Under the pieces are notes generated by a model. That model did no database searches. It was not told where the DNA came from and saw only the letters and a program-made list of their open reading frames with translations. Position numbers and translations under genes: made by a program. Below are positions 52,962-62,928 of a stretch of DNA of 64,000 nt, one piece after another. How positions within the stretch are numbered: position 1 is the stretch's first letter; every line of letters starts with the position of its first letter. Origin of the DNA: Neptuniibacter sp. CAU 1671 (lineage in GTDB: Bacteria; Pseudomonadota; Gammaproteobacteria; Pseudomonadales; Balneatricaceae). The DNA lies in assembly GCF_029222905.1 (NCBI RefSeq), contig NZ_JARHUE010000001.1, forward strand, positions 744,001 through 808,000, in the 5' to 3' direction.

Positions 52962-55900
52962 TTGATCAGGATTTCAGGACACCGTTCTTATATGCGTTTC
53001 ATCATTACTTTTGTCACTCTGATACTGCTGAGCGTCAGTTTTAATCTTTATGCCGACGTGAATGCCCAGCTTAAGCAATACCAGCAAAGACTTGAGCAAC
53101 TGCCGGCTGACGACGGCAGTAACGACACCCGAGTTCAGCGCGAGCGACTGCAAAAACTGATTACCCTGCTGCAGGAAACCCAGAGCGCCGACGCCAGAAT
53201 TGCCGAGCTTAAACAGCAACTGAATGCCCTGCCTGAAGAGAAACGTGTACTGCAGCAGCAACTCAACAGCCCGCTGCCTGACAGCAAACCCGAACTGCCC
53301 AAAAACCTGCCGCTGGATAAACTGGAATCTCAGCTAACGCTGGCGCAAGCACAGCAACTGGAGTTACAGCAGAGTCAGGACAACCTGCTGAATCAGATCA
53401 ATCAGAATGAACAGCGCCTGATCACCCTGCGCGAACAACTGGCCCAGCTGAAACAGAAAAACCCCAGTGTCACCCAGCAAGCCGATCCTGAGCTGTATTC
53501 CATCGAGTTTGCCCACCGTAATACCCAGATTCAGGCACTTGAGCTGGAACTTCTGATCCTGCCGGGTCAGAACGAGTTGAATCAGTTGCAACGGGAGCAA
53601 ACAAAACGCCGCCTGACACAACAGCAGGCGTGGGTTAAGGCGCTGCAAGATCAGGTCCAGCAAAAGCGCCGAAATGAAACCGAAGCCGCACTGGAACAAC
53701 TCGATGACGCTGAGCTGGATCAGCTCAGTCCGGCGGTAGAGGCACAGCAGTCACGCAACCTGAAACTGAGCGAACAGTTGCGCAGCACGCTGGCCAAAAC
53801 AGAACAGGCCATCAGTAAACGGCGCCAACTGGAAGCCGAGCTGGCCATCATCACCCAGAGTTATCAGGCGATACAGCAGGAACTAGCCTTGAGCAGCTCG
53901 CCACTGGGCAGTGAACTGCGCCGTTATACCCGACGCCTGAGTAACAGCGCCCCGGACCGGGATACCCGGCAGCAACTGGACAAACTCCGGCTGACCAATC
54001 TGGAGGTATCCAGAAGCCTCTATTCACTGAATAACCAAACGCCACCGGCTACCGAACGCAGCGCAGCAGAACAGCAGCAAATGGACAAACTGCTGCGTAA
54101 TGAAAACATCCTGCTGACACGCCTGAAAGAAGCCACCAGCCAGGCAATCAATGAGCTATCTCAACTGCTGGAAGTGCAGGACCAGATCACCACTCAGGTA
54201 CAGCGTGGTCAGGCGCTGATCTACCAACACCTGCTGTGGATTCCCAGCGTCCCCGCGATCAACACAGCCTGGCCGGACGAAATCAGTGGCAGCTTTGCCA
54301 TTCTGGCTCAGTCGCTCAGGCCGGATAGTCAGCAGCCATTCTGGAGCCCGCAACCCAACTGGGGGCGGCAACTGGCCGTCTGGCTGCTGATCAGCGGGCT
54401 GGGGCTGCTTGCCCTGCGCCGTCTGACACATTCAGCCAAACGCTGGCGGACACAACTGGGCAATGTGATCAGTGATCGGTTCAGCCGCACCTTTGCCATG
54501 CTGACCCTGCCCCTGATCATCAGCCTGCCCATTCCGCTGGGCATTGCGCTGGTCAGTCTTGAACTGGTCAATCTGGCGGCCTGGTGGGATCAGGGCCTGG
54601 TCCGTCTGCTCTGCCTGATCTTTACCTTCGGCCTGTTCTGTTATCAGACCCTGCTGCTGTGGCTGAGCGTGCCCAACGGACTGATGGCAGCGCACTTTGC
54701 CACACCAGAGCACCTCTGCCGCGGGTTGAGTAACCGGATTCATTATCTGTTCTGGCTAGGCATGCCGCTGGTATTGCTGATTGTGGCAGCGGATCGTTCG
54801 CTGGAACCCTCCCTGCAATCCGGTCTGGGACGCTTGGCGTTTATTCTGCTGACGGTGCTGATCACCCTGTTCTGGTCCTCTTTGCGGCGTTTGGCTCCGC
54901 AGATTAACCAGCTCACCCGTAGTCACCGCTGGTGGCAGCAGTCTCAGGTCTGGCTGCCCGGACTGGTCGGCGTGCATCTGCTGATGATTGCGGCGGCGTT
55001 ACTGGGCTACGTGTACAGCGCGGCCATGCTGATGTTGCTGCTGCTGGTACTGGTGGGCATTTTCACCGCAACCCTGCTGTTTTTCCGTATGGGCAACCGC
55101 TGGCTGCTCATCTCTGAGCGTCAGTTGGCCTTTAAACGCGCCCGTGACCGCCGTACAGAAATTCTGGAAGCACGGGAGAAAAATGAAGAGCTACCGCAAC
55201 TGGAAGAGAACTATCTGGATCTGCAGACCATCTCCGATCAGGCGCGGATTCTGCTGAAAACCGGCACCGTGATCCTGTTTTTCCTGCTGATCTGGCTCAC
55301 CATCCGTAACGCCCTGCCCAATCTTGATCTGCTGGATCAGGTGGTGCTGTGGAGCAGTACCGTCACCGGCCCAGATGGTGCCCAGATCATCAGTCAGAGC
55401 ATTACGCTTAAGAATCTGGCCTATGGCGCCATCGTGATTATCCTCAGTGCCCTGGCGGCCTATAACCTGCCCGGCCTGCTGGAGTTACTGATTCTCAAGC
55501 ACATGACGCTGAACCCCGGCACCGGCTACGCCATCACCACCATCACCAAATATGTGCTGATTGTCACCGGTGTGATTGCTGCAGCCTCTTCGATGGGACT
55601 GGAGTGGTCAAAACTGCAGTGGCTGATTGCTGCGCTGGGTGTTGGGCTGGGGTTTGGTTTGCAGGAGATCGTTGCCAACTTTATCTCGGGCATTATCATC
55701 CTGTTTGAAAAGCCGATCCGGCTGGGCGACACCATCACCATCGGTAATTACACCGGCACGGTGACTAAAATCCAGATCCGCGCCACCACCATCTCTGACT
55801 GGGACCGGCGCGAGGTCATCATCCCCAATAAAACCTTTGTCACCGATCAACTGATCAACTGGTCACTCACCGATCCCGTCACCCGGGTGGTATTGAATGT

Positions 55901-56177
55901 GGGCGTTGCCTACGGCACTGATACGCAACTGACTCAGCAACTGTTGCTGGAGGTTGCGCGTAATCATCCCAAGGTGCTCAAAGACCCCGAACCTAACGCC
56001 TTTTTCATGGCCTTTGGCGCCAGCACACTGGATTTTGAACTGCGGGTTTTTGTCAGTGCCATGTCTGACCGCTTACCGGTGACCCATGAACTGAATCAGG
56101 CGATTGATGCCAGATTCAAAGAACACGGAATTGAGATTGCCTTCCCGCAGTTGGATGTGCACCTGAAGCGCAATTAA
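52962..56177 (+). CDS. MscK/KefA-type mechanosensitive channel
   Basis: The 1071-residue protein has a signal sequence (from the ATG at 52992), a long Gln-rich periplasmic coiled coil (residues 35-470), about ten transmembrane helices (490-890) and the MscS pore and beta domain. The pore helix is LGVGLGFGLQEIVANFISGIIIL, followed by the sequence EKPIRLGDTITIGNYTG. It opens under membrane tension to release solutes in osmotic downshock. Either the TTG at 52962, with AGGAG nine bases upstream, or the ATG at 52992 is the start. Confidence 0.92.
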   Translation: MIRISGHRSYMRFIITFVTLILLSVSFNLYADVNAQLKQYQQRLEQLPADDGSNDTRVQRERLQKLITLLQETQSADARIAELKQQLNALPEEKRVLQQQLNSPLPDSKPELPKNLPLDKLESQLTLAQAQQLELQQSQDNLLNQINQNEQRLITLREQLAQLKQKNPSVTQQADPELYSIEFAHRNTQIQALELELLILPGQNELNQLQREQTKRRLTQQQAWVKALQDQVQQKRRNETEAALEQLDDAELDQLSPAVEAQQSRNLKLSEQLRSTLAKTEQAISKRRQLEAELAIITQSYQAIQQELALSSSPLGSELRRYTRRLSNSAPDRDTRQQLDKLRLTNLEVSRSLYSLNNQTPPATERSAAEQQQMDKLLRNENILLTRLKEATSQAINELSQLLEVQDQITTQVQRGQALIYQHLLWIPSVPAINTAWPDEISGSFAILAQSLRPDSQQPFWSPQPNWGRQLAVWLLISGLGLLALRRLTHSAKRWRTQLGNVISDRFSRTFAMLTLPLIISLPIPLGIALVSLELVNLAAWWDQGLVRLLCLIFTFGLFCYQTLLLWLSVPNGLMAAHFATPEHLCRGLSNRIHYLFWLGMPLVLLIVAADRSLEPSLQSGLGRLAFILLTVLITLFWSSLRRLAPQINQLTRSHRWWQQSQVWLPGLVGVHLLMIAAALLGYVYSAAMLMLLLLVLVGIFTATLLFFRMGNRWLLISERQLAFKRARDRRTEILEAREKNEELPQLEENYLDLQTISDQARILLKTGTVILFFLLIWLTIRNALPNLDLLDQVVLWSSTVTGPDGAQIISQSITLKNLAYGAIVIILSALAAYNLPGLLELLILKHMTLNPGTGYAITTITKYVLIVTGVIAAASSMGLEWSKLQWLIAALGVGLGFGLQEIVANFISGIIILFEKPIRLGDTITIGNYTGTVTKIQIRATTISDWDRREVIIPNKTFVTDQLINWSLTDPVTRVVLNVGVAYGTDTQLTQQLLLEVARNHPKVLKDPEPNAFFMAFGASTLDFELRVFVSAMSDRLPVTHELNQAIDARFKEHGIEIAFPQLDVHLKRN

Positions 56178-56192
56178 GACAGAGGGTGCAAT

Positions 56193-57029
56193 TCAGACTT
56201 CGATATCAAATCGCAACAAGGCCCGGCGCAGGCTCTCATCCAGCTGCGCCAGATCTTCGGCCTGAATTTCAATACAGGGGAGCTGATGTTGCCGGTATAG
56301 TTCGCGCTTGCGCATCATCTGTTTCAGGGTGGCCGCATCCGCATCCGGCTGCCAATACTCAATAAGAATACCCTCCACAGACAGATAAAAGTCTGCGCTC
56401 AGGGTTTCATCCAGCGGCAGGGGCCAGTCAGTGGCATGCTGCAGTCCGGCCAGGAACAACCAGTCATCAATCTGTTTCAGCGCAGGCAGTCGCAGGCGAT
56501 GTCCATCCAGCCCACCAAAGACACCCTGAGCATCCGCAGCCTGATCACTGTACCGCTGACACAGAGTCAGCAGGGCTGATGAAGTCTGAATGGCCGGCGC
56601 CCAGAGAATAAAAGGCACACCGGTCTGGGTGTTTTCACGCTGGCACCCGCCCATGGCGATTCCCCGTGGGGTCAGTACCCAGCCACGTCTTGCAGGCTGT
56701 TGCCAGCCCAGCAGCTGCAACAGCTGCCGTAATTGCCGGACCGGTAGCTCAAGTGCTTTTGCCAGTTGTAAGGAGGTCAGCAATTCAGCATCGGCGCTGA
56801 CCAGCGCCGGATGTTTACAGACACTGACCGGCCAGGTGATATAGCGGCCAAACTTATCGCTGTCCCGATACTGGCCACCTTCAAATTCGCCTTTGGCGGT
56901 CAGCAACCAGCTCTCATCCTGGCGTTTGATCCAGCCCAGGGCTTCCAGCTCAGCAAACATCTGTCGCGTGGGTTTATCCAGCTCACGGGCCAGTGCAGAG
57001 GTTGAAATTGGTTTATCCTGTTCCGCCAT
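56193..57029 (-). CDS. Two-HTH protein with nuclease-like C-terminus
   Basis: The 278-residue protein has two winged-helix-like repeats (residues 5-60, TSALARELDKPTRQMFAELEALGW followed by LTAKGEFEGG, and 85-135, LTSLQLAKALELPVRQLRQLLQLLGW followed by LTPRGIAMGG). A C-terminal domain follows with DETLSADFYLSVEGILIEYWQ and a later Glu-rich segment. The D-x(n)-E-Y pattern hints at a PD-(D/E)XK nuclease fold. Similar proteins in Pseudomonas are often wrongly named. The ATG at 57029, behind GAGG, is preferred to the GTG one codon upstream. Function unknown. Confidence 0.65.
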   Translation of the reverse strand: MAEQDKPISTSALARELDKPTRQMFAELEALGWIKRQDESWLLTAKGEFEGGQYRDSDKFGRYITWPVSVCKHPALVSADAELLTSLQLAKALELPVRQLRQLLQLLGWQQPARRGWVLTPRGIAMGGCQRENTQTGVPFILWAPAIQTSSALLTLCQRYSDQAADAQGVFGGLDGHRLRLPALKQIDDWLFLAGLQHATDWPLPLDETLSADFYLSVEGILIEYWQPDADAATLKQMMRKRELYRQHQLPCIEIQAEDLAQLDESLRRALLRFDIEV

Positions 57030-57141
57030 CACGGCCTCTTAATCTGATTCAATCGGCATCATACCCAGCCCGGTTGCACCGGTGCAATCTGTTCATTGTG
57101 CTCTGCCGTATACAGAGTAGCTGCCTGCAAAAGAGACTCCC

Positions 57142-58686
57142 ATGCCTAAAACCCTGCGCCTTATCCTTGGCGATCAACTCAACCCAAGACACTCATGGTT
57201 TCGTGAACAGAATGATCAGGTGATCTACCTGATCGCCGAGCTGCCGCAGGAAGTGGGGTACGTTAAACACCATGTGCAAAAGATCTGTGCTTTTTTTGCG
57301 GCCATGGCTCAGTTTGCAATGGCACTGGAACAGGCCGGCCATCGTGTCTGGCATCTGACACTGGATGACACCTCTCACCTGAAAGACCTGCCCGACCTGC
57401 TGAATCAGTTGATCGAGAAGCACGATATTAGCGCTGTCGAGTATCAGCGACCCGATGAATATCGCCTGCTGGAACAGTTACGTGCCTGGGCTGTTTCCCA
57501 GTCGATACCGGTTTTCGAGGCCGATACAGAGCACTTTCTGCTGCCCATTGAGGAGATCCCGGATCAGTTCAAAGCGGGTAAAGCGCACCGGATGGAGTTC
57601 TTCTACCGGCGCATGCGGCAGCGTTTTGATATCTTGATGCAGCAGGATACACCGGAAGGCGGCCGTTGGAACTTTGATACCGAAAACCGCCAGACCCTGA
57701 AACCTGAAGACCTGCGCCATCTGCCAGAACCCCTGACCTTTGTGAATGATGTGTCATCAATTCTGGATCGACTCAAACGGCACAACGTCAGCCACTTTGG
57801 CAGAGCTGAAAACACCCTGCTCTGGCCGGTCACGCGCCGGCAGGCAGAATCACTGCTGGCATTTTTCTGCACTCATCTACTACCCCGTTTCGGCCAGTTT
57901 CAGGATGCGATGACCCATCATCCCGACGGCTGGAGCCTGTATCACAGCCGGCTCTCCTTTGCTCTGAATGCCAAGATGCTGCATCCGATGCAGGTCATTG
58001 AAGCAGCGATGAGTGCCTATCGTACTGCGCCAGAGCAAATTCCACTGTCACAGATCGAAGGTTTTGTCAGACAGATTTTGGGGTGGCGTGAATTTGTCAG
58101 GGGAATTTACTGGGCCAATATGCCCGCCTATGCCGAACAAAACGCGCTGCAGGCTGAACGTACCCTGCCGGACTATTTCTGGCAGGGTGACACCCAGATG
58201 GCCTGTTTGCAGAAAGCATTGGGACAGTCTCTGGAGTTTGCCTATGCCCATCATATTCAGCGGCTGATGGTGATCGGCAATTTCTGCCTGTTGACCGGGA
58301 TCGATCCGAATCAGGTGGATGCCTGGTATCTGGGGGTGTATGTGGATGCCATCGAGTGGGTTGAGATGCCCAATACCCGAGGGATGAGCCAGTTTGCCGA
58401 TGGCGGCCTGGTCGCCAGCAAACCCTATATTGGCGGCGGAAATTACATCAACAAGATGAGTGATTACTGCACTGTCTGTGCCTACGACGTGAAAGAAACA
58501 GTGGGGGAAAAGGCTTGCCCGTTTAACAGCTTTTACTGGCACTTTATCGATTTGCACCAGTCCCGGTTTGAATCAAATCCACGCATGGCGCTGGTGATCA
58601 AAAACTGGCAGAAACGTGATCCGGCAAAAAAACAGGCGGTATTGGAGCAGGCCAGAACCTATCTCAAACAACTGAACCACTTATAG
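57142..58686 (+). CDS. FeS-type cryptochrome/photolyase (bacterial (6-4) photolyase-like)
   Basis: The 514-residue protein starts with the class-typical TLRLILGDQLNPRHSWF and has the FAD-binding helical region GWSLYHSRLSFALNAKML and WREFVRGIYWANMP. The C-terminal cysteines of the iron-sulfur cluster group lie in YCTVCAYDVKETVG followed by EKACPFNSFYW. In Agrobacterium PhrB and Rhodobacter CryB relatives, this class repairs (6-4) photoproducts or acts as a light sensor. Repair is the safer guess; cluster and activity are unproven here. Confidence 0.88.
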   Translation: MPKTLRLILGDQLNPRHSWFREQNDQVIYLIAELPQEVGYVKHHVQKICAFFAAMAQFAMALEQAGHRVWHLTLDDTSHLKDLPDLLNQLIEKHDISAVEYQRPDEYRLLEQLRAWAVSQSIPVFEADTEHFLLPIEEIPDQFKAGKAHRMEFFYRRMRQRFDILMQQDTPEGGRWNFDTENRQTLKPEDLRHLPEPLTFVNDVSSILDRLKRHNVSHFGRAENTLLWPVTRRQAESLLAFFCTHLLPRFGQFQDAMTHHPDGWSLYHSRLSFALNAKMLHPMQVIEAAMSAYRTAPEQIPLSQIEGFVRQILGWREFVRGIYWANMPAYAEQNALQAERTLPDYFWQGDTQMACLQKALGQSLEFAYAHHIQRLMVIGNFCLLTGIDPNQVDAWYLGVYVDAIEWVEMPNTRGMSQFADGGLVASKPYIGGGNYINKMSDYCTVCAYDVKETVGEKACPFNSFYWHFIDLHQSRFESNPRMALVIKNWQKRDPAKKQAVLEQARTYLKQLNHL

Positions 58687-59082
58687 CGTTAATTCTTCCA
58701 GCCAGCGTTCCTCTTCCGGCTCAAGATAAACCTGCTCAAGCAGTTCCGCGGCCCAGCTCTGATCAGCACTCAGGGCTTTAAGCATCGCCACCGCGGTGAC
58801 TTTGACAGTAGGCACCTGACTCCACATGGAATGGTTCAGACAGCGCCAGTGGTTAGGGTCACGACGTTTTGGTTTTTCCAACTGCTCCTGACAGGTTTCA
58901 CAGATCATGATGCACTGCTCGAAGCTGGGCTCAGGCCCAACAGGCGGCACCTCAAAAATGCCGAGTTTGACCCCCTGCGCATCACACAGCTCACAATGCG
59001 ATCCGCAGCGCCGCACCAGATCCTTACCATAGAGAGACAAACCATGGTGCCGTTCCTGATGTCGGTCATGCCCTTTAGACAT
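58681..59082 (-). CDS. PhnA-like zinc-ribbon protein
   Basis: The 133-residue protein has CELCDAQG and CETCQEQL, two Cys pairs expected to bind zinc, followed by PNHWRCLNHSMWSQVPTVKVTAVAML. Similar proteins are annotated as PhnA in Vibrio and Shewanella, but a role in phosphonate use is unsupported and no phn genes are near. It overlaps the photolyase-like gene by six bases at its end. Confidence 0.75.
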   Translation of the reverse strand: MSKGHDRHQERHHGLSLYGKDLVRRCGSHCELCDAQGVKLGIFEVPPVGPEPSFEQCIMICETCQEQLEKPKRRDPNHWRCLNHSMWSQVPTVKVTAVAMLKALSADQSWAAELLEQVYLEPEEERWLEELTL

Positions 59083-59194
59083 AGCTCAATTCCTGTACTT
59101 ATTTAATCGGTCTACGATAAACCTAATACGGCAGATCAAGCGAGAGCTTGACTGTTTTTGACAGCCCATCAGGCAAGTTTTGATAAGACTGGCA

Positions 59195-59228
59195 CCCAAA
59201 AACAGGGGGCAGCTCTAGAGCTGCCCCC
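59195..59228 (-). terminator. Rho-independent terminator for the 59277-59801 gene
   Basis: GGGGGCAGCTCT-AGAGCTGCCCCC is a perfect 24-bp palindrome at 59205-59228, followed on the minus strand by TGTTTTTGGG. A second hairpin (GCCGGAG/CTCCGGC, 59233-59251) lies just upstream. Confidence 0.75.
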
Positions 59229-59276
59229 GGATGCCGGAGGAATACTCCGGCTAATCGGCCCAAATGGGCAAGGGAA

Positions 59277-59801
59277 TTACGCTGCCTGCTGGTGATCCCA
59301 GTGGGGATAGAACACTTCGATCAGCGCCTGTGGACAGTGTTCGCGGATAGTGAAATGCACCTTGGGCATCTGCTCTGTCGGCGTGTCTATCACCATTAAA
59401 AATCCACCTTGTTGCAGGGCATGTTCATACTTTTGCAAAAACGTAGCCGGTGTTTCGGCACCAACCAGCCGTCCCAACCAGCCACCTACGCCAATCCCTA
59501 GCAAACTGGCAGCAAGCAGTGCGCCACCACCCAGCACAATGCTGGGGGGACCCAAAACGGTACCTGCGGCAAGCCCGGCAATTAAGCCAAAACTCCCGCC
59601 AGCTACCATGCCCCAGTCCATGTCATTTTCCACTTCTGTTGTTTCAGTGCGTGAGGCCGGTGTCAGACCGAATTTCTCGAGCTGAGAAGCGTCTTTTGCA
59701 ATCACGTGGATGCACTCTTCATCGATACCCAGAGCCTGTATTGCCTGTACCACGGTTTTTGCCTGTTGCAATCGCTGGGCTAGAAACACCAGTCGTCTCA
59801 C
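59277..59801 (-). CDS. DUF1269-like membrane protein with glycine-rich helices
   Basis: The 174-residue protein has an N-terminal alpha/beta domain (residues 1-60), two glycine-rich hydrophobic hairpins (70-125: GMVAGGSFGLIAGLAAGTVLG, LLGIGVGGWLGRLVG) and a C-terminal basic part. The layout matches DUF1269/stress-protein-like membrane proteins. The GTG at 59801, behind GGGAGG, is chosen over the upstream ATG at 59849. Function unknown. Confidence 0.72.
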   Translation of the reverse strand: MRRLVFLAQRLQQAKTVVQAIQALGIDEECIHVIAKDASQLEKFGLTPASRTETTEVENDMDWGMVAGGSFGLIAGLAAGTVLGPPSIVLGGGALLAASLLGIGVGGWLGRLVGAETPATFLQKYEHALQQGGFLMVIDTPTEQMPKVHFTIREHCPQALIEVFYPHWDHQQAA

Positions 59802-59919
59802 CTGGAAACCTCCCGTTGAAACAGCTCTAACAGTATAGTTGAGCATCAACCGTATGCTGGCCGATGGGCCATTACGGGCTTTATAATGCGTGAAATATTT
59901 TCAAGCAGAGGAATGACAG

Positions 59920-61101
59920 ATGCGTCAACTGGGCACACCACTCTCCCCATCAGCCACTAAGGTCCTGTTCTGTGGCGGTGGAGAACTCGGCAAAGAAGTG
60001 GTTATTGAGTTGCAGCGCCTGGGCGCAGAAGTCATTGTGCTGGACCGCTATGCCAACGCGCCGGGCATGCAGGTCGCCCACCGCAGTCATGTGGTCTCCA
60101 TGCTGGACGGAGCGGCATTGCGCCAGATTATTGAGCAGGAAAAGCCGGACCTGATCGTGCCGGAGATTGAAGCCATCGCCACGGATACCCTGGTTGAGCT
60201 GGAACAGGAAGGCTACAACGTGGTCCCCACTGCCCGTGCTGCACGCCTGACCATGAACCGCGAGGGGATTCGCCGCCTGGCCGCCGAAGAACTCGAACTG
60301 CCTACCTCCCCCTATGGCTTTGCCGACAATCAGGCCGATTATGAAGCTCTGGTGGCGCAGATCGGCCTGCCCTGTGTAGTGAAACCGATTATGAGTTCAT
60401 CCGGTAAAGGGCAGAGCACCCTGCGCACAGCAGATCAGATTCTGCCCGCCTGGAAATACGCTCAGGAAGGTGGTCGTGCCGGTCAGGGTAAGGTGATCGT
60501 TGAAGGGTTTGTCGATTTCGATTACGAAATTACCCTGCTCACTGTTCGTCACAACGGCCAGACCAGCTTCTGCGAGCCGATTGGCCATGTACAGGTGGAC
60601 GGCGACTACCGTCAGTCCTGGCAACCGCAGGCAATGAGTGAACTGGCGCTGGAACGCTCCCGTGATATTGCCGGCAAGGTCACTGCGGCACTGGGCGGTT
60701 CAGGAATTTTTGGTGTTGAGCTGTTTATCAAAGGGGATAACGTGTACTTCAGTGAAGTGTCACCCCGTCCACACGATACCGGCATGGTCACCATGATCTC
60801 TCAGGATCTGTCTGAGTTTGCCCTGCATGCTCGCGCCATTCTTGGATTACCGATTCCCAATATCCACTTCCATGGCCCCTCTGCATCGAGCGTAATTCTG
60901 GTAGAAGGTGAATCCACGCAGGTACGGTTTGGTAATCTGGAACAGGCACTGGCGGAACCCAACACCCAGTTGCGCCTGTTTGGTAAACCGGAAGTCTCCG
61001 GTCAGCGTCGCATGGGGGTTGCCCTTGCGCGCGATCTGACCCTGGACGCTGCGCTGGAAAAAGCAAAACGTGCCTCAGCGGCGGTCAAAGCAGCGCTCTG
61101 A
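59920..61101 (+). CDS. purT: Formate-dependent phosphoribosylglycinamide formyltransferase
   Basis: The 393-residue ATP-grasp enzyme has [22 protein letters not shown] at the N-terminus, [15 protein letters not shown] (ATP-grasp loop), [29 protein letters not shown] and a C-terminal RMGVALA. It formylates GAR with formate and ATP, the folate-independent route in purine synthesis. It has its own terminator at 61115. Confidence 0.95.
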   Translation: MRQLGTPLSPSATKVLFCGGGELGKEVVIELQRLGAEVIVLDRYANAPGMQVAHRSHVVSMLDGAALRQIIEQEKPDLIVPEIEAIATDTLVELEQEGYNVVPTARAARLTMNREGIRRLAAEELELPTSPYGFADNQADYEALVAQIGLPCVVKPIMSSSGKGQSTLRTADQILPAWKYAQEGGRAGQGKVIVEGFVDFDYEITLLTVRHNGQTSFCEPIGHVQVDGDYRQSWQPQAMSELALERSRDIAGKVTAALGGSGIFGVELFIKGDNVYFSEVSPRPHDTGMVTMISQDLSEFALHARAILGLPIPNIHFHGPSASSVILVEGESTQVRFGNLEQALAEPNTQLRLFGKPEVSGQRRMGVALARDLTLDAALEKAKRASAAVKAAL

Positions 61102-61114
61102 TCTTGCAAAACCA

Positions 61115-61145
61115 GAAGCCCGGTTCCAGTAACCGGGCTTCGTTT
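61115..61145 (+). terminator. Terminator after purT
   Basis: GAAGCCCGGTT-CCAGT-AACCGGGCTTC is an 11-bp perfect stem followed by GTTTAT. The short T run makes it a moderate terminator. Confidence 0.75.
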
Positions 61146-61167
61146 ATCAGCTGTTGCGAAATGCTCG

Positions 61168-62130
61168 TTAGCGGGTATTCAGGACGGCCTGTACATCCGG
61201 CTGATGATTTCGCGAAGCGCTGCCAGGGGCTGGCTGCTGTAGCTTTTCATGCAGTTTGAAGTGCTCAAATACCGCTTTAAGTTTGACGTCATTGCCATCT
61301 GAGCGGGATTTATTCATCCTCTTTAAGCAATGTTTCTGACTGCCGGGAATGACCGGAAATCTGAGACCAAAATCTCGCTCATCCTTCACTTTCTGACACT
61401 TGATGCCTTTTTTCAGGCTCATCGCTTTGAGCCAGACATCATCGGCATTGGGGCACAGGGTCATAAACAGTGATTGATCCATTACCTGTTCATCAAAACA
61501 ACCCGGAAAGTACAACACGCCACCGATGCCCGTAGGAAATGTCAGTAGAGAAGGCTGCGATTCACGGCAAGGACGATCCCAACGTTTATAAGGTAAAACC
61601 TCACCATAACTGGAAAGTTGCATACCGTGTGCACGGGTGCAATGAATCACATTCGGTGAGCGTTTGTAGTTTCGATAAAGCATATCCACAAGATCATGGG
61701 GATACAGAATGTCATCGTCTACAGTCAGTATAAGGCTCCGGGGATACGCTTTCAGGGTGTAAAAATACTTTTTATAGGGCCCCAGATTTTCAGGACAGAA
61801 ACGCACTTCCAGACCGCGTTTTTCCTGAAGTCTCAGCACATGAGGGATATCGTTGGCTGAAAACTCCTGCTCTGAAACCCAGAGGATAATCCGGTCAGGC
61901 TTCAGCGACTGCTGCAAGAGGCTTTCAATGGTGAGATAGACGTCATCGATACGTTTATCGAAGGTGGTCAGCGAAACAATGATGTCGTCGGCAAGATCAT
62001 TGCCAACACCGGTGGAAGTGGAGTTGATCGCACTCCACTGATACTGCGCAGACAGCCGTGCACTTCTTTGTGCAATCAGTAATTCCCTTTGATTTTTCAG
62101 GCGCCTTTTTTTACTGCTAAGCGTCCACAT
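61168..62130 (-). CDS. Glycosyltransferase with DxD motif
   Basis: The 320-residue protein has a GT-A-like Rossmann core: IIVSLTTFDKRIDDVYLTIESLL, LEVRFCPENLGPYKKYFYTLKAYP and the metal-binding VDDDILYPHDL at about residue 137. It probably adds a sugar to a surface glycan, and the donor and acceptor are unknown. The yrbL-like gene begins 111 bases upstream, and all three downstream genes are on the same strand, consistent with an LPS-core or capsule cluster. Confidence 0.78.
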   Translation of the reverse strand: MWTLSSKKRRLKNQRELLIAQRSARLSAQYQWSAINSTSTGVGNDLADDIIVSLTTFDKRIDDVYLTIESLLQQSLKPDRIILWVSEQEFSANDIPHVLRLQEKRGLEVRFCPENLGPYKKYFYTLKAYPRSLILTVDDDILYPHDLVDMLYRNYKRSPNVIHCTRAHGMQLSSYGEVLPYKRWDRPCRESQPSLLTFPTGIGGVLYFPGCFDEQVMDQSLFMTLCPNADDVWLKAMSLKKGIKCQKVKDERDFGLRFPVIPGSQKHCLKRMNKSRSDGNDVKLKAVFEHFKLHEKLQQPAPGSASRNHQPDVQAVLNTR

Positions 62131-62241
62131 TCAGGCCGAGTCCTGTTTTTGTTTTAGTCGGTAATCCGTACAGAATGCCTGACAAATATTAAACAGAACT
62201 TAAATAAATTCAAAGAAGTGAATATAAGGAGCGTAATGCAC

Positions 62242-62928
62242 TTAAGGCTTGTCGTTGTGTAACAGCTCGCCGTGATAACCGGGAAACTGTTCCTGACCGC
62301 GCTGGCCCAAAAGCGTTTCAATGCGCTTGTAAAGGTTAGCCACTTTTTTGGTCGCTTTTTTAACCTGAAGCTCTTTGGGCATCCAGTGCGTGGGGATCAA
62401 ACCCTGACTGCCCAGGCCATCAATAACCACCAGGCGAGCGATATCACCCTGTTCGTCTCGCTGCACCACGATGTTGTGCAACAACAGATCCCTTGATGGA
62501 ATTGAGTAGGATTGCCAGAACTGTGCAAACACCGCCACGGCCTGCTGGCACTGTTCACTGAAGCCCTCATCCCAGATCACTTTTTTCAGAGTTTGTGACA
62601 CCGCACCGTCAGCATCACGAATCAATTCCGATGCCAGACCTTTACCCATATCGGTTTCCACAAAACCAAAACAACGGCTTACGTGTCGGTAAAGCGGCTC
62701 ACCATACAACCGGTCCAGCAACGCCATCACCTGAAACTCTTCTCGATTGTCATCGAAGTGAGACAGCGGCAGCAGGTTTTTAGGAAAACCTTTTTTGCGA
62801 CGTCGATCTTCCAGAGTAAAGTCCGGCCGACGCACTTTGATGCAACGCCCTCTGTCAGCGGGATACACGTAACACAAACGGTTCCCGCCCCGGGCAAAAG
62901 GCGCCAGATCAGCGAGCGTTATGCTCAT
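62242..62928 (-). CDS. YrbL family protein
   Basis: The 228-residue protein has a kinase-like N-terminal stretch (FARGGNRLCYVYPADRGRCIKV) and a segment IPSRDLLLHNIVVQ resembling the catalytic loop of aminoglycoside-kinase folds. The family was named for the PhoP-regulated YrbL of enterobacteria. In surface-glycan clusters these proteins may phosphorylate LPS-core sugars (inference). Its start overlaps the stop of the upstream glycosyltransferase (TAATG). Confidence 0.8.
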   Translation of the reverse strand: MSITLADLAPFARGGNRLCYVYPADRGRCIKVRRPDFTLEDRRRKKGFPKNLLPLSHFDDNREEFQVMALLDRLYGEPLYRHVSRCFGFVETDMGKGLASELIRDADGAVSQTLKKVIWDEGFSEQCQQAVAVFAQFWQSYSIPSRDLLLHNIVVQRDEQGDIARLVVIDGLGSQGLIPTHWMPKELQVKKATKKVANLYKRIETLLGQRGQEQFPGYHGELLHNDKP

